Below are positions 53,028 through 61,693 of a stretch of DNA of 64,000 bases, piece after piece. The stretch is from a virus. Location: positions 1 to 64,000 of IMG/VR virus record IMGVR_UViG_3300031344_000005; one strand, written 5' to 3'. The stretch's first letter is position 1, and every line of letters begins with the position of its first letter. Made by a program: the position numbers and the translations under genes. The notes beneath the pieces were generated by a model. The model had not been told where the DNA came from. It saw nothing but the letters and a program-made list of their open reading frames with translations, and ran no database searches.

Positions 53028-53043
53028 ACGAAAGGATCCCACC

Positions 53044-53460
53044 ATGCCGATTACCCCCGCAACAAAGTACGACGTCAGCACCTCGCTGAATTTTTCGTTA
53101 GCTTTCTACCTGTCGGGCACCGCGACCCCGGCGACCGACATGAGCGCCGCCATGCGCACCAGCTGGATCTGCAAGTCGTCCCATGAGCTGTCGCTGTGGC
53201 TGAAATGGCCAGGCACCAGCGCAGGCGTGACCGCTCCTACCGGGACATGGTCCATCGAAGTGACGAACGACAGTTCCGAGGCGACGGGGATTGCTATCCC
53301 GCCAGCCGACATCCCCGGCCTGACGGCGGGACAGCCTGCGGGCACGTCCGGCCGGCTGGTCATCGACCCGCTTTCGATCGCCTCGACCTATTTCGCGGTC
53401 GTCTACACGCCGTCGAGTGGCGGCAGTGGCGCGGTCGCGACCGGCGCCGTGGGAGCGTGA
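53044..53460 (+). CDS. Putative tail structural protein
   Basis: A 138-residue beta-rich protein with AAAGGA upstream. The order of strands (SLNFSLAFYLSGTATP, HELSLWLKWPGTSAG, GTWSIEVTNDSSEATG) suggests a small jelly-roll or Ig-like fibre-associated domain. The role is unknown. Confidence 0.45.
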   Translation: MPITPATKYDVSTSLNFSLAFYLSGTATPATDMSAAMRTSWICKSSHELSLWLKWPGTSAGVTAPTGTWSIEVTNDSSEATGIAIPPADIPGLTAGQPAGTSGRLVIDPLSIASTYFAVVYTPSSGGSGAVATGAVGA

Positions 53461-53464
53461 CGCC

Positions 53465-55111
53465 ATGGCCGATACTCACGCTCGCAGCAAGCAGTCACTC
53501 GGTGGACTCACCCAGGACGACATCCCCGACGGCACGACGGCCAAGCAGTTCGTCCCCACCGCCGTCGCCATGACAGGCGGCACCTCAACCGACGTTGTCT
53601 CCTCCGACACGGTGACGTCTGGCGCTCTCGTCGTGGCAGGTGCAGCAGTAGGCCCGGCTCCCACTACGCAGAAGTGGAGCGCGGCCAGTGCAGCGTCAGC
53701 CAGCTCCCCTGGTATCTGCGGCGGCGTAGCGGTGGCGGCCGTGGGTGCAACTGACCTGGCGCTCAAGGTTCAAAGTGTTGGCATCACCGGCGTGATTGCC
53801 GATGCCCTCTGGGACTCCCTACCCGCTACGTCCGACGCGGGCAAGCCGGTCTACCTGAGCAAGACCGTCGGTCACTACACACTGGATGTCTCGGCCTACG
53901 TGACGACCGACCGCGTGCAGTCTCTCGGCATTCTCCATGCGGGCGGCACCGGGGCGTGTCGGATCAAGCTGGCGATTGGGCAGTCCCTCACGGCTTTGCA
54001 GTGGGTCGCCTTGCTCGCGGGCAACGCATCTATCAAGGACATCCCCGTCACGGCGCTGACGTTCACGCCGGCATACTTGACCGGGGCGACCGATGCAACA
54101 TCAGTGGTGGCGACCTGGCAGGCTGTGACTGCTGGAAGTTTCGCGGTCACGATTGACGGCACGGCCCGCACCATTTCAGGGCTCAACTTCTCAACCGATA
54201 CCACAATGGCGCTCGTAGCGAGTCGTATTCAAGCAGCGATTCGCGTGGCTACGAGTGCGCTGGAAACCTTCACTTGGTCGACTGACCACTTCGTCCTGAC
54301 TTCGGCGAGCACGGCCAATACCAGCGCCGTCACGGTTACGAGCGCCACCGGGTCGGGGACGGACATCAGCGGCGCGGCCGGTGGTTCGCGCTTCTTGTCC
54401 TGCAACTCCAGCAAGGGAGTCGTTACGGCCCGCGCACACGGTGTCTACACGCTCCTCACGACCGACCGCCGCTTGCGTCTATCCTGCACCGCTACTGACC
54501 CCGTCTGGCTGCTTCTCCCGACGTGCACTGCCGCCGGTGACGGCAAGCAATACATATTCGTCGATACCGGGTACCTCTCGGCGACGAACGTGATCACCCT
54601 CGTCCACAACGGGGCAGAGACGATCGCGAATGTCGCAGCAGACATCACGCTAGCGGCAAACGGCGGGGAGATCATTGTCACCTGCGACCTAGTCCACACC
54701 AACTGGACCAAGAACGTGGGCAGCATGGCGCAACTGGCGGCCACTCCTACGGCACTACTCGGTAGCGCTCAGGCCAATGCAGTCGCTGGGACCGTTGCGC
54801 CTCCCTCCACTGTGAACACGAACACATACACCCCGGTGTTGACCGACGCCTTTCTACCCAAATGGATGACCTATGCTGGCGCAAGCGCCGTCACGCTTCC
54901 GCAGGATTCTGACCTGGCGTTCCCCATTGGCAGCTCAATTTCTTTCAAGTGCGCGAACGCCGCAGGCAAGATCACGTTTGCGGCCGGCTCAGGAGCGACG
55001 CTAGTGGTGGCTCGCACCGGATGTGCATCGCTAATTCCGCAAAACCCATGGGGCGAGGTCTACAAGTCCGCGGCGAATACGTGGGAACTCATCGGGCCGT
55101 TCGTAGGGTGA
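53465..55111 (+). CDS. Putative tail fibre/structural protein
   Basis: The start is ATG 53465, with GGGAG ahead; the product is 548 residues. The N-terminus (DTHARSKQSLGGLTQDDIPDG) is typical of phage fibre-type proteins. The rest is Thr/Ser/Ala-rich beta sequence, with a C-terminal domain (SSISFKCANAAGKITFAAGSGATLV) like those in head or tail fibres. TGATG links it to the next gene region. Confidence 0.5.
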   Translation: MADTHARSKQSLGGLTQDDIPDGTTAKQFVPTAVAMTGGTSTDVVSSDTVTSGALVVAGAAVGPAPTTQKWSAASAASASSPGICGGVAVAAVGATDLALKVQSVGITGVIADALWDSLPATSDAGKPVYLSKTVGHYTLDVSAYVTTDRVQSLGILHAGGTGACRIKLAIGQSLTALQWVALLAGNASIKDIPVTALTFTPAYLTGATDATSVVATWQAVTAGSFAVTIDGTARTISGLNFSTDTTMALVASRIQAAIRVATSALETFTWSTDHFVLTSASTANTSAVTVTSATGSGTDISGAAGGSRFLSCNSSKGVVTARAHGVYTLLTTDRRLRLSCTATDPVWLLLPTCTAAGDGKQYIFVDTGYLSATNVITLVHNGAETIANVAADITLAANGGEIIVTCDLVHTNWTKNVGSMAQLAATPTALLGSAQANAVAGTVAPPSTVNTNTYTPVLTDAFLPKWMTYAGASAVTLPQDSDLAFPIGSSISFKCANAAGKITFAAGSGATLVVARTGCASLIPQNPWGEVYKSAANTWELIGPFVG

Positions 55112-55114
55112 TGC

Positions 55115-56056
55115 ATGTTGTCCATCGGCATACATGCAAGCACGTGGAAGGTAGGACGATTCGGCTATATCCTTGGAGGGTTTGCTGCATCCCCTGTCGC
55201 TACTGCGGACTGTACAACATTCTCCACACAGATCACCGCTGCCCTGGCAAGCGCGAATCTGTCGCAGAATAACTATAACGCGTGCTCTTTGAGTGACGCC
55301 GTGAGATACGGCTACGCGCTTGGAGGATACAACGCGATTTACCTCATTTCAACTGATCAAATCACTCTCTCCACACAGGTCACCGCCTTGCTCGCTACCT
55401 GCAATCTATCGCAATCCAGGTATCGCGCTGGGTCGCTAAGCGACGGATTTCAATTTGGTTATGTCTTAGGGGGGACGAATGGCGCCCCTGTCGCTACTGC
55501 CGACTGTACAACATTCTCCACGCAGGTCACCGCTGCCTTGGCAAGCGCGAATCTGTCAGAGGCTCGTTATGGTCTAAGCGGTCTGAGTGACGCCGTGAGA
55601 TACGGCTACGCGCTTGGAGGATACACCTCCACCTACGTGGCCACGGGTGGGTGTTTGACGTTCAGTACCCAATCACTAGCCGCCCTAGCAAGCGCCAACT
55701 TATCACAGGCTCGTAGGTACGCTTGCTCAATGGGCGACCCTGTAAGGTACGTTGGCTATACGATAGGCGGTTCCAATGGGAACGATCTAGCTACTGCGGA
55801 CTGTACAACATTCTCCACACAGGTCACCGCTGCCTTGACAAGCGCGAATCTGTCGCAGGCTCGTTATGGCGTTTCCGGCATGATCGACGGACTTCAATTT
55901 GGTTATGTCTTAGGTGGAGCCAATTCTGGAGGGAATCTAGCTACTGCGGACTGTACAACATTCTCCACACAGATCACCGCTGCCCTGGCAAGCGCGAATC
56001 TGTCGGCAGGGAACGCGCGAAGGTATGTGTCATCCGTGAGTGACTACAATGTTTAA
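55115..56056 (+). CDS. Kelch-like repeat tail protein
   Basis: A 313-residue protein made of six roughly 49-residue repeats. Each has a GY(A/V)LGG-type strand, then TFSTQ(I/V)TAALASANLS and an ARYGxSGLSD turn. The double-Gly strands resemble kelch propeller blades, found in phage fibre-associated proteins. The DNA repeats are highly similar, with ctgtacaacattctccac at 55210, 55504, 55801 and 55951. It is likely a receptor-binding or decoration protein. Confidence 0.7.
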   Translation: MLSIGIHASTWKVGRFGYILGGFAASPVATADCTTFSTQITAALASANLSQNNYNACSLSDAVRYGYALGGYNAIYLISTDQITLSTQVTALLATCNLSQSRYRAGSLSDGFQFGYVLGGTNGAPVATADCTTFSTQVTAALASANLSEARYGLSGLSDAVRYGYALGGYTSTYVATGGCLTFSTQSLAALASANLSQARRYACSMGDPVRYVGYTIGGSNGNDLATADCTTFSTQVTAALTSANLSQARYGVSGMIDGLQFGYVLGGANSGGNLATADCTTFSTQITAALASANLSAGNARRYVSSVSDYNV

Positions 56057-56615
56057 CCCGCCCCCTGAACTGCTGGCGGCATTTGCGGAAATCCAGCAAC
56101 CGCGCAGTCGGTATGCACTAGACAAACTGGTGGTTGGGCAGAAGTTTACGCCAGAGGCGCAGTATGCTCAATGCGTGCTGGAAGCACAGATCAAGTGGGT
56201 CAACATCCGTCTAGGTCGATTGGAAATGGAGCGTATTGATCTTGAAATTGCAGCCATCACAACGCCGGGCCGGCTCGGCGAAATTGAACGCGAAAAGAAG
56301 CAGATAGAAAAAGAACAGACCATGCACGCCATGCTGGGAGCCGAGCGAGAGTTAGCGTGTCTATGCGACATCTTCGGGCAATTCCCTTCAAAGTTCACCT
56401 ACGAGGAGTTGCAAGCTGCACAACCTGAGGAACACCGTCAACGTCTGTGCATGCACGCCATCCAAGACATTGCGGCGTTCGGCTACGTGACGCCCGGCAA
56501 CCAGGATGCCCTGCGGATGATCAAGGCCGCACTGGTCATCAACGAAGTCAACGGCAAGAAACAAATCACAATTGAATTGGCGACCGAAACAAATCAACTG
56601 AGGGCTCTTCCATGA
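56049..56615 (+). CDS. Hypothetical coiled-coil protein
   Basis: ATG 56049 is preferred because its overlap with the upstream gene is smallest; GTG 56040 is also possible. The 188-residue product is helical, with a coiled coil (LGEIEREKKQIEKEQTMHAM) and a Cys-containing helix. It may be a fibre assembly chaperone by position. Unrecognised. Confidence 0.5.
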   Translation: MFNPPPELLAAFAEIQQPRSRYALDKLVVGQKFTPEAQYAQCVLEAQIKWVNIRLGRLEMERIDLEIAAITTPGRLGEIEREKKQIEKEQTMHAMLGAERELACLCDIFGQFPSKFTYEELQAAQPEEHRQRLCMHAIQDIAAFGYVTPGNQDALRMIKAALVINEVNGKKQITIELATETNQLRALP

Positions 56616-57010
56616 TCAACTTGACTACGAACATCACCATCACGAACGACATTCCCCGCATTGTCAAATGGCAGGTAGCGGACGCGCACGATTGCGCGAA
56701 CCAGACGCCGCCGTGCCTGACTCTTGCTCTCAACCTGATCGGCCCTGGCGCTGTCATCTTCGGGTCGTACAATCTGGCAATCTTCGATACCTTGGCCAGC
56801 ACGACCCTCACCGTGAATCCTACGCCACAGGGAATCAGCGACCAGTTTCTCTACGGGTCGGCGGTGCTTACCGGCAACCAATACACGGCTCTTTCGGCAA
56901 TCTGGAACGGCAATTGCTCGGGTACAGGAACTAGAGCTAAGCGGCTGGCGGCCCTTGAGGCGGCTATTGTATCTGCGGGAGTTCTGTCCGCAGCGTTCTC
57001 GGGCACCTAA
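56612..57010 (+). CDS. Hypothetical tail-region protein
   Basis: A 132-residue protein overlapping the previous stop by ATGA. The N-terminal half is beta-rich (INLTTNITITNDIPRIVKW). The C-terminal end is helical and Ala-rich. It sits at the end of the structural run. Unrecognised. Confidence 0.45.
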   Translation: MINLTTNITITNDIPRIVKWQVADAHDCANQTPPCLTLALNLIGPGAVIFGSYNLAIFDTLASTTLTVNPTPQGISDQFLYGSAVLTGNQYTALSAIWNGNCSGTGTRAKRLAALEAAIVSAGVLSAAFSGT

Positions 57011-57012
57011 CC

Positions 57013-57303
57013 ATGCGGACAATACTCACGGCTTGCATTCTTCTATCCCTGTCCTGCGCAACCGTCCCGCCGACTCCTGCGCCTGCCTACACCTGTGCCA
57101 CGGCCTGCGCTCGCGGCACTGTACTCGACTGCGACTGGGCACGGTGGAATCCCGACGTCGGCAACTGCGCTTCTCAGTGCGTGGACTGGCGCGACACTTG
57201 GGGGTATGACGTGGCATGTATGAGTAAGGTCGCGACCTGTGAGGCGGCAGAGCATTGCCAGGGCCACACGTACGGAGTGCACAGGCTGAGTAAGAAGAAG
57301 TAG
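57013..57303 (+). CDS. Small Cys-rich lipoprotein
   Basis: A 96-residue protein. The signal MRTILTACILLSLSC has the lipobox LSLSC. The mature part has nine or so cysteines (CATACARG, CDWARW, CASQCVDW, CMSKVATC, CQGH). It resembles the small Cys-rich lipoproteins of phages and may serve as an o-spanin-like or exclusion factor. It is one of several exported proteins in this right-hand region. Confidence 0.6.
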   Translation: MRTILTACILLSLSCATVPPTPAPAYTCATACARGTVLDCDWARWNPDVGNCASQCVDWRDTWGYDVACMSKVATCEAAEHCQGHTYGVHRLSKKK

Positions 57304-57308
57304 CACCC

Positions 57309-57764
57309 ATGGAGTACCGCCGTCCCACACGAGAGGTTGCCACGCCGAGGGCGGTGGACGACTCGGAACACGTTGTGTGGTGCTGGGAAGGCGCAGGGCC
57401 GGGTGCACGATTGCGATTGCACGTTGACCAGGTGAAGAACAACATGAGCCAGCAGATTGACGGTGTAGCCAAGGAATCGCGCAAGGACATCACGGCTATC
57501 AACAAGCGCCTGTGGTACATCAGCGGTGGGGCGGCGGTGGTTGGGCTGCTCGCCCCTGTCGTCCTGGGAGTCTGGCTCAGCTATAGGCTCAAGGACAGCG
57601 ATGACCGCGCCGTGAAGCGTGCCGATGTGGAGCAGGCCGTCCAGAAAAGCGCTGCGATGGCAACGGCAAAGAGCCTCGACGATATGGGGCTGTTCAAACA
57701 GATGCTCGACAAGCAAGCCGCCGACATCGCACTGCCGACGGTGACGCCAAGGAACCGAAAATGA
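57309..57764 (+). CDS. Single-span membrane protein with coiled-coil N-terminus
   Basis: A 151-residue protein. ATG 57309 is used, but ATG 57444 has a better ribosome-binding site (AGGTGA) and would give a 106-residue protein. A single membrane segment (WYISGGAAVVGLLAPVVLGVWLSYRL) follows a helical stretch and precedes a charged cytoplasmic-style tail. This layout fits phage holin-like or spanin-like proteins. The call is uncertain. Confidence 0.5.
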   Translation: MEYRRPTREVATPRAVDDSEHVVWCWEGAGPGARLRLHVDQVKNNMSQQIDGVAKESRKDITAINKRLWYISGGAAVVGLLAPVVLGVWLSYRLKDSDDRAVKRADVEQAVQKSAAMATAKSLDDMGLFKQMLDKQAADIALPTVTPRNRK

Positions 57765-57847
57765 TCTGGACGTTCCTGCGAATCTTCGGCGTGCTCGTGG
57801 CCTTCGGCGTGCTGTGCATCGTGTGTTGGTGGTGGAGCAACAAGTAA
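57761..57847 (+). CDS. 28-residue membrane peptide
   Basis: ATG 57761 overlaps the upstream TGA. The product has a single hydrophobic span (MIWTFLRIFGVLVAFGVLCI) followed by CWWWSNK. It is a candidate small holin-like or accessory peptide. The good coupling supports expression. Confidence 0.5.
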   Translation: MIWTFLRIFGVLVAFGVLCIVCWWWSNK

Positions 57848-57863
57848 ACCAAGGAACATCACA

Positions 57864-58346
57864 ATGACCCCGTCCATCATCCAAGTCGCATCAGGCCCCG
57901 GCTGGGCCATGGTGATCGTGTTACTCGTCGGGCTCGCGGCTATCGTGGGCATCTTCGGTGCGCTGCTCAAAGGGATGTTGGAAAAATTCCACTTGCGCGC
58001 TTCTGAGGATGGCCAGATTACACGCGCCTCCATGTTGGCCGCAACCGACACCATGAGAGATATTCGTGAGTCCTGCACCACGTGCCAACAAAGCGTCCTC
58101 GTCGTGATCAAGACTGTGATGGGGGAGCAGGTAGAGCGGGTCCTCATGGACATCCGTGTCGAGCACGACGACACTCGAGCCTGTCTGTACGAGTTGCATA
58201 AGGACGGCGGGCGCGAGACAGATAGACTCATTGAGAAGCTTGATCAAATCAACAACACGATGCTGACATTGTCTACGCAGGGCGACTCGCCCCCGGTGCT
58301 CGGAGTGGGTTCCCAGGTTCGTGAAAGCGTGGCGTCGACGAAATGA
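57864..58346 (+). CDS. Membrane protein with long cytoplasmic-like helical tail
   Basis: A 160-residue protein with AAGGAA upstream. An N-terminal membrane span (AMVIVLLVGLAAIVGIFGALL) precedes a roughly 130-residue helical domain with a C-x2-C pair (CTTCQQS). This is the membrane-anchor-plus-coiled-coil layout of phage lysis-accessory proteins (i-spanin or related). The assignment is by topology only. Confidence 0.5.
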   Translation: MTPSIIQVASGPGWAMVIVLLVGLAAIVGIFGALLKGMLEKFHLRASEDGQITRASMLAATDTMRDIRESCTTCQQSVLVVIKTVMGEQVERVLMDIRVEHDDTRACLYELHKDGGRETDRLIEKLDQINNTMLTLSTQGDSPPVLGVGSQVRESVASTK

Positions 58347-58660
58347 TATGGCTCGCCCTCGCCCTCGTCGTCCTGGCAATCGTCGTCGGCGCGTTCGCGC
58401 TGGGCTGGCGGGCCTCGGCATGGTACTGCCAGCAAGCGACTCCGAGCTGTCCGCGGTGGCGCCCCCAGTGGCTTGCCATGTGGATCGCTGGCCTGAAGAA
58501 GCAATACCCCAACGGCTCGCATGAGCGGCGCCCTACGCCCGCGCCCACGCCGGGAGCGGTCCCGATGGCTAGGCTTGACAACGAATGGCGCGCGGGGATA
58601 CCATCTCAACGAATGGACACGCCGGTAACGGGCTGCGAAAATCCAAAGCGAAAAACATGA
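58343..58660 (+). CDS. Single-span membrane protein
   Basis: A 105-residue protein in ATGA overlap. One membrane span (LALALVVLAIVVGAFALGW) lies at the start. The tail has a Pro-rich section (TPAPTPGAV). It could be a small lysis-region protein. Its ending overlaps the homing endonuclease start. Confidence 0.5.
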   Translation: MIWLALALVVLAIVVGAFALGWRASAWYCQQATPSCPRWRPQWLAMWIAGLKKQYPNGSHERRPTPAPTPGAVPMARLDNEWRAGIPSQRMDTPVTGCENPKRKT

Positions 58661-59175
58661 AAGAAATCCCCCTCACGCAGGGCAAGGTCGCGCTCGTCGA
58701 TGACGAGGACTTCGAGGTGCTGAACGCGTTCAAGTGGTGCGCGGGACGAGATAAACGAACCTTCTACGTCATGCGGCGTGTACGTAGGCCGAGCGGAGGG
58801 TGGACAACGGAGAAAATGCACCGAGTGATTCTCATGCGTAAGCTAGGCCATTCGCTTGCCAAGGACGAACAGAGTGACCACGTCAATGGCGATGGCCTCG
58901 ACAACCGACGCGAGAACCTGCAGATGGCTACAACAGCGCAGAATCAACGAAACTGTCATCGGTTCATGCACACGGTAACTAGCCGATATCTAGGAGTGTG
59001 CTGGCACAAGCATTTTGCAAAGTGGACGCCGCGAGTTGGAGTTGCCAGAAAGCGCGTCAGCCTAGGCTATTATCGCACCGAATCCGAAGCCGCCCTTGCT
59101 CGCGAGTTCTACATCGCCGCACACCCCGAGCTACAGGCACGTAGCAACTTTGCAGGGCATGAACTGACACTGTGA
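58657..59175 (+). CDS. HNH homing endonuclease with AP2 domain
   Basis: The start is ATG 58657, overlapping the upstream TGA; the product is 172 residues. The HNH core is MHRVI (54-58), then DHVNGDGLDNRREN (74-87), ending in NLQMATTAQNQRN. The C-terminal AP2 domain is SRYLGVCWHKHFAKW...YRTESEAALAREFY. This domain pair is typical of free-standing phage homing endonucleases. It sits among membrane-protein genes and is probably a selfish insertion. Confidence 0.85.
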   Translation: MKEIPLTQGKVALVDDEDFEVLNAFKWCAGRDKRTFYVMRRVRRPSGGWTTEKMHRVILMRKLGHSLAKDEQSDHVNGDGLDNRRENLQMATTAQNQRNCHRFMHTVTSRYLGVCWHKHFAKWTPRVGVARKRVSLGYYRTESEAALAREFYIAAHPELQARSNFAGHELTL

Positions 59176-60074
59176 AAGGGACCACACACATGCGCATAAA
59201 TCTGAACACAATCCTGATCGTGCTCGCTGGGTTGGGCGTATTTTCCCCCGACATTGCCTCGGTGGCCGCGTGGCTCGCGTCCATGAACGTCGCGTGGCTG
59301 GGGACCGTCGTGAAAGGGCTAGGCCTGCTCGCGGCGTTCTGTAGCGCCGCGCCCCTGGTGGTTCCTCGGTTGCGCTCGTTCCTGGCGCTGCTTGGCCTGG
59401 CGACTCCTCCCGGGGCGGTGGCCCCATGGGACCCGACACGAGACGCGGGACCGGGCGCTGCCCCTCGCGCGACCACCACGACGAACGTCGTGGCTCTCCC
59501 TGGCAACCCAACTCCTCCTGCCGGTACTCCGCGACGTGGCCCCTACGGGCCCGGCCCGCTGGCACTGCTGGTCCTGGCTGGCTCGCTGCTGTGGGGCTCT
59601 ACCGCGAGGGCGCAGACACAACCGACTAGCCCCCAGCTTGGTGGATGCATCGCTAACGGCGAGATGTGTTTTGGAACCGCTGCCGACGTGGTGCTGACCA
59701 AGATAGGATTGTCGGGCGACAACAAGGGAATCTCGGGCGGCTTCTCGACAGGCGTGGGTTACGGTGCGACCTTCGCCCCTGACAAGTTCTACGCGACCGG
59801 GCTGGACCTGTTTTTGAATGTCAACCTGAGCGGAACTTCTGGTGTTGCAAGCCGTGTCTCACCCGCAATCATGCTCCATGCGATGAACTACCTGTTCCTG
59901 GGCTTGGGCCTGGACATCATCGCTCCAACCGATACCGTGAGCAGCTACGGGACAGGGTGGTCGCTGTTGCTCGGATTCGGTTCGACCATCACCAGTATCA
60001 CGCCGGGGTACGCAAAGAAGGAAGCCATTCGACAACTGGCAGCAGAGCGGGCCAGCGCGGAGGCAGGCAAGTGA
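59172..60074 (+). CDS. Holin-like membrane region fused to exported beta-rich domain
   Basis: GTG 59172 overlaps the upstream TGA; ATG 59190 is an alternative. The 300-residue product starts with two hydrophobic helices (about 12-33 and 43-63) like a phage holin. A Pro/Thr linker comes next, then a third hydrophobic stretch ending ARAQ (about 127-148) like a signal-peptidase site. The last 150 residues are Gly/Ser/Ala strands as in small outer-membrane barrels. Such an arrangement is unusual. Confidence 0.5.
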   Translation: MKGTTHMRINLNTILIVLAGLGVFSPDIASVAAWLASMNVAWLGTVVKGLGLLAAFCSAAPLVVPRLRSFLALLGLATPPGAVAPWDPTRDAGPGAAPRATTTTNVVALPGNPTPPAGTPRRGPYGPGPLALLVLAGSLLWGSTARAQTQPTSPQLGGCIANGEMCFGTAADVVLTKIGLSGDNKGISGGFSTGVGYGATFAPDKFYATGLDLFLNVNLSGTSGVASRVSPAIMLHAMNYLFLGLGLDIIAPTDTVSSYGTGWSLLLGFGSTITSITPGYAKKEAIRQLAAERASAEAGK

Positions 60075-60271
60075 ACGAGGAGGAGATCCAAACTCGCATC
60101 CGGCAGGGCATCGCCGACGGCATTCGCAAGCTCGAAGAGGGCCGGAGACTGGACGTGCTGTTCGCCGCAATTCGCGCGATCGAAGATCGCGACGAGCGCG
60201 TACGTGCCGTGCGAAAAATCTTCGAGGTCTTCGGGCCAGCGGCGGGACCGAACACAGGAGGAACGACATGA
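60071..60271 (+). CDS. Small hypothetical helical protein
   Basis: GTG 60071 overlaps the upstream TGA. The 66-residue charged helical product (IRQGIADGIRKLEEGRRLDVLF) is coupled to the next gene by ATGA. There is no family match. It may be cytoplasmic. Confidence 0.5.
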   Translation: MNEEEIQTRIRQGIADGIRKLEEGRRLDVLFAAIRAIEDRDERVRAVRKIFEVFGPAAGPNTGGTT

Positions 60272-60735
60272 TTGGTGATCTTGCTTCTGGCTTCGCTCGT
60301 GGCTGTCTTGGCGTGGTGATGCTGCTCGGGCTTGCGGGCGCTCAGTGTGCGCAGCCGCAGCCCATCCCTACGCCGCCGCAGGTGGTTGATGCCGCGCCAC
60401 CTCCTCCGTTTACTGGCCTCATTGTCAACTGCGGTGAAGTGCGAGCCCAGGTCGTAGCCGCTCGCCCAGCGGTACAGACCTGTCTGGCGACACAACCACC
60501 TGTCGCAACCATCCCACCTGTTCCCGCAGCGGTGGACAATGCGCTACCGGCCGACGGCTGCATGGTAGACCTACTGTCCACGTGGGGCCCTGGCCCACTG
60601 GCGTGCGCCGTGCGGGCCGAGGGCATGCAGGCGTTTGCCCGCGGGCACACCGACGCTGGGACCAACACTGACCAGGCCGTGGCGCATGCGTCGCGACTTT
60701 GGATCACGAGCCACGGCATCGGGTACAAGGATTGA
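60268..60735 (+). CDS. Exported Pro-rich protein
   Basis: A 155-residue protein. The N-terminus (GCLGVVMLLGLAGAQCAQ) is a signal sequence; the GAQC phrase may be a poor lipobox. The mature part has Pro-rich segments (PQPIPTPPQVV, PPVATIPPVPA) and five cysteines. This resembles the Pro-rich o-spanin Rz1 in type, though it is longer. It may be periplasmic. Confidence 0.5.
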   Translation: MIGDLASGFARGCLGVVMLLGLAGAQCAQPQPIPTPPQVVDAAPPPPFTGLIVNCGEVRAQVVAARPAVQTCLATQPPVATIPPVPAAVDNALPADGCMVDLLSTWGPGPLACAVRAEGMQAFARGHTDAGTNTDQAVAHASRLWITSHGIGYKD

Positions 60736-60737
60736 CC

Positions 60738-61523
60738 ATGAACAAGATGCGCTTTCTCGGCAAGCTACCGTTTCAGCCTGACCACCGCGACCTGAAGCTG
60801 GCCAAGTACATCGACAAGGCCAAGTTGATCGAGGCTGCGCAGGTTCCCGGCGCCGTGGACTGGGGCGTCTTCCCGACGCCGGACGGTTCGGATCCAGCGC
60901 CCGACACTGACCCGCTTGGCAACGACAAGGCCGGTGATTGCGTGTACGCGGCCCCTGGACACATGGTCAATCTTGTGGCCCAGCTCACCGGGGCACCCGT
61001 GAGGGTCACGACCGCTATGGCGATTGGAGCCTACTCGGAAGACACCGGATACGACCCGGTCACCGGCGCCAACGACAACGGCGCCAACATCCGCGACATG
61101 CTAAACCGCTGGCGGAAGCGGGGCCTGTACGGCACGACCCTCGCGGTCTACTGCGCGGTAGACCGGAACGACGCCGACGAGGTCACGATCGCAACCTGGC
61201 TCTGCGGTGGGCTCATCGGCGGATACAACTTGCCCAAGTCGGTTTGGGCACAAAATCCAGATTGGTACGTGCCCGACCCACTCACGCCAGACGATGAGAC
61301 AATCATCGGGGGCCATTGCGTGTTCTGGCATGGGACATCGCCAGGGCTCGACAACGGCACATCTTGGGGTGAGGACACAAGCGCGACGCCACCGTGGCGG
61401 AGACGGCACTGCGAGGAGCTTTGGGCGCCGCTACTCAGCATGTGGGTGCTGCGCTCGGGCCGGGCGCCAAACGGGTTTGCATGGGGGGATCTGCTTGCGG
61501 ATGTGAGCGCGAGGGGCGAATGA
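60738..61523 (+). CDS. Papain-like cysteine peptidase-type protein
   Basis: The start is ATG 60738, by the spacing to the previous stop; the product is 261 residues. Residues 61-68 are GNDKAGDC, with a cysteine at the position of a papain-type nucleophile. The later IGGHCVFWHG (His193) and NGTSWGED (Asn206/Trp210) supply the His and Asn/Trp of such enzymes. It could cut cell-wall peptides or act on a virion protein. It lies just before the amidase region. Confidence 0.55.
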   Translation: MNKMRFLGKLPFQPDHRDLKLAKYIDKAKLIEAAQVPGAVDWGVFPTPDGSDPAPDTDPLGNDKAGDCVYAAPGHMVNLVAQLTGAPVRVTTAMAIGAYSEDTGYDPVTGANDNGANIRDMLNRWRKRGLYGTTLAVYCAVDRNDADEVTIATWLCGGLIGGYNLPKSVWAQNPDWYVPDPLTPDDETIIGGHCVFWHGTSPGLDNGTSWGEDTSATPPWRRRHCEELWAPLLSMWVLRSGRAPNGFAWGDLLADVSARGE

Positions 61524-61693
61524 TCCGCTCCCTCCTACTCGAAAACGCGCTCCGGACCCACCGGCTGCGGATCTTCGCACGACTACCCGGCGCGCCGCTA
61601 CCGTGTCCGCTAGAAGAACTCGACGAGGTCACGCGGGCTTGCTGGGAGCTGCTGTTCGACTTCGAGCGACGAAACCAGGAGGTGCGGCCGTGA
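61520..61693 (+). CDS. Small hypothetical protein
   Basis: A 57-residue protein overlapping the peptidase stop (ATGA) and the next gene (GTGA). Leu/Arg/Glu-rich and helical. The function is unknown. Confidence 0.45.
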   Translation: MIRSLLLENALRTHRLRIFARLPGAPLPCPLEELDEVTRACWELLFDFERRNQEVRP

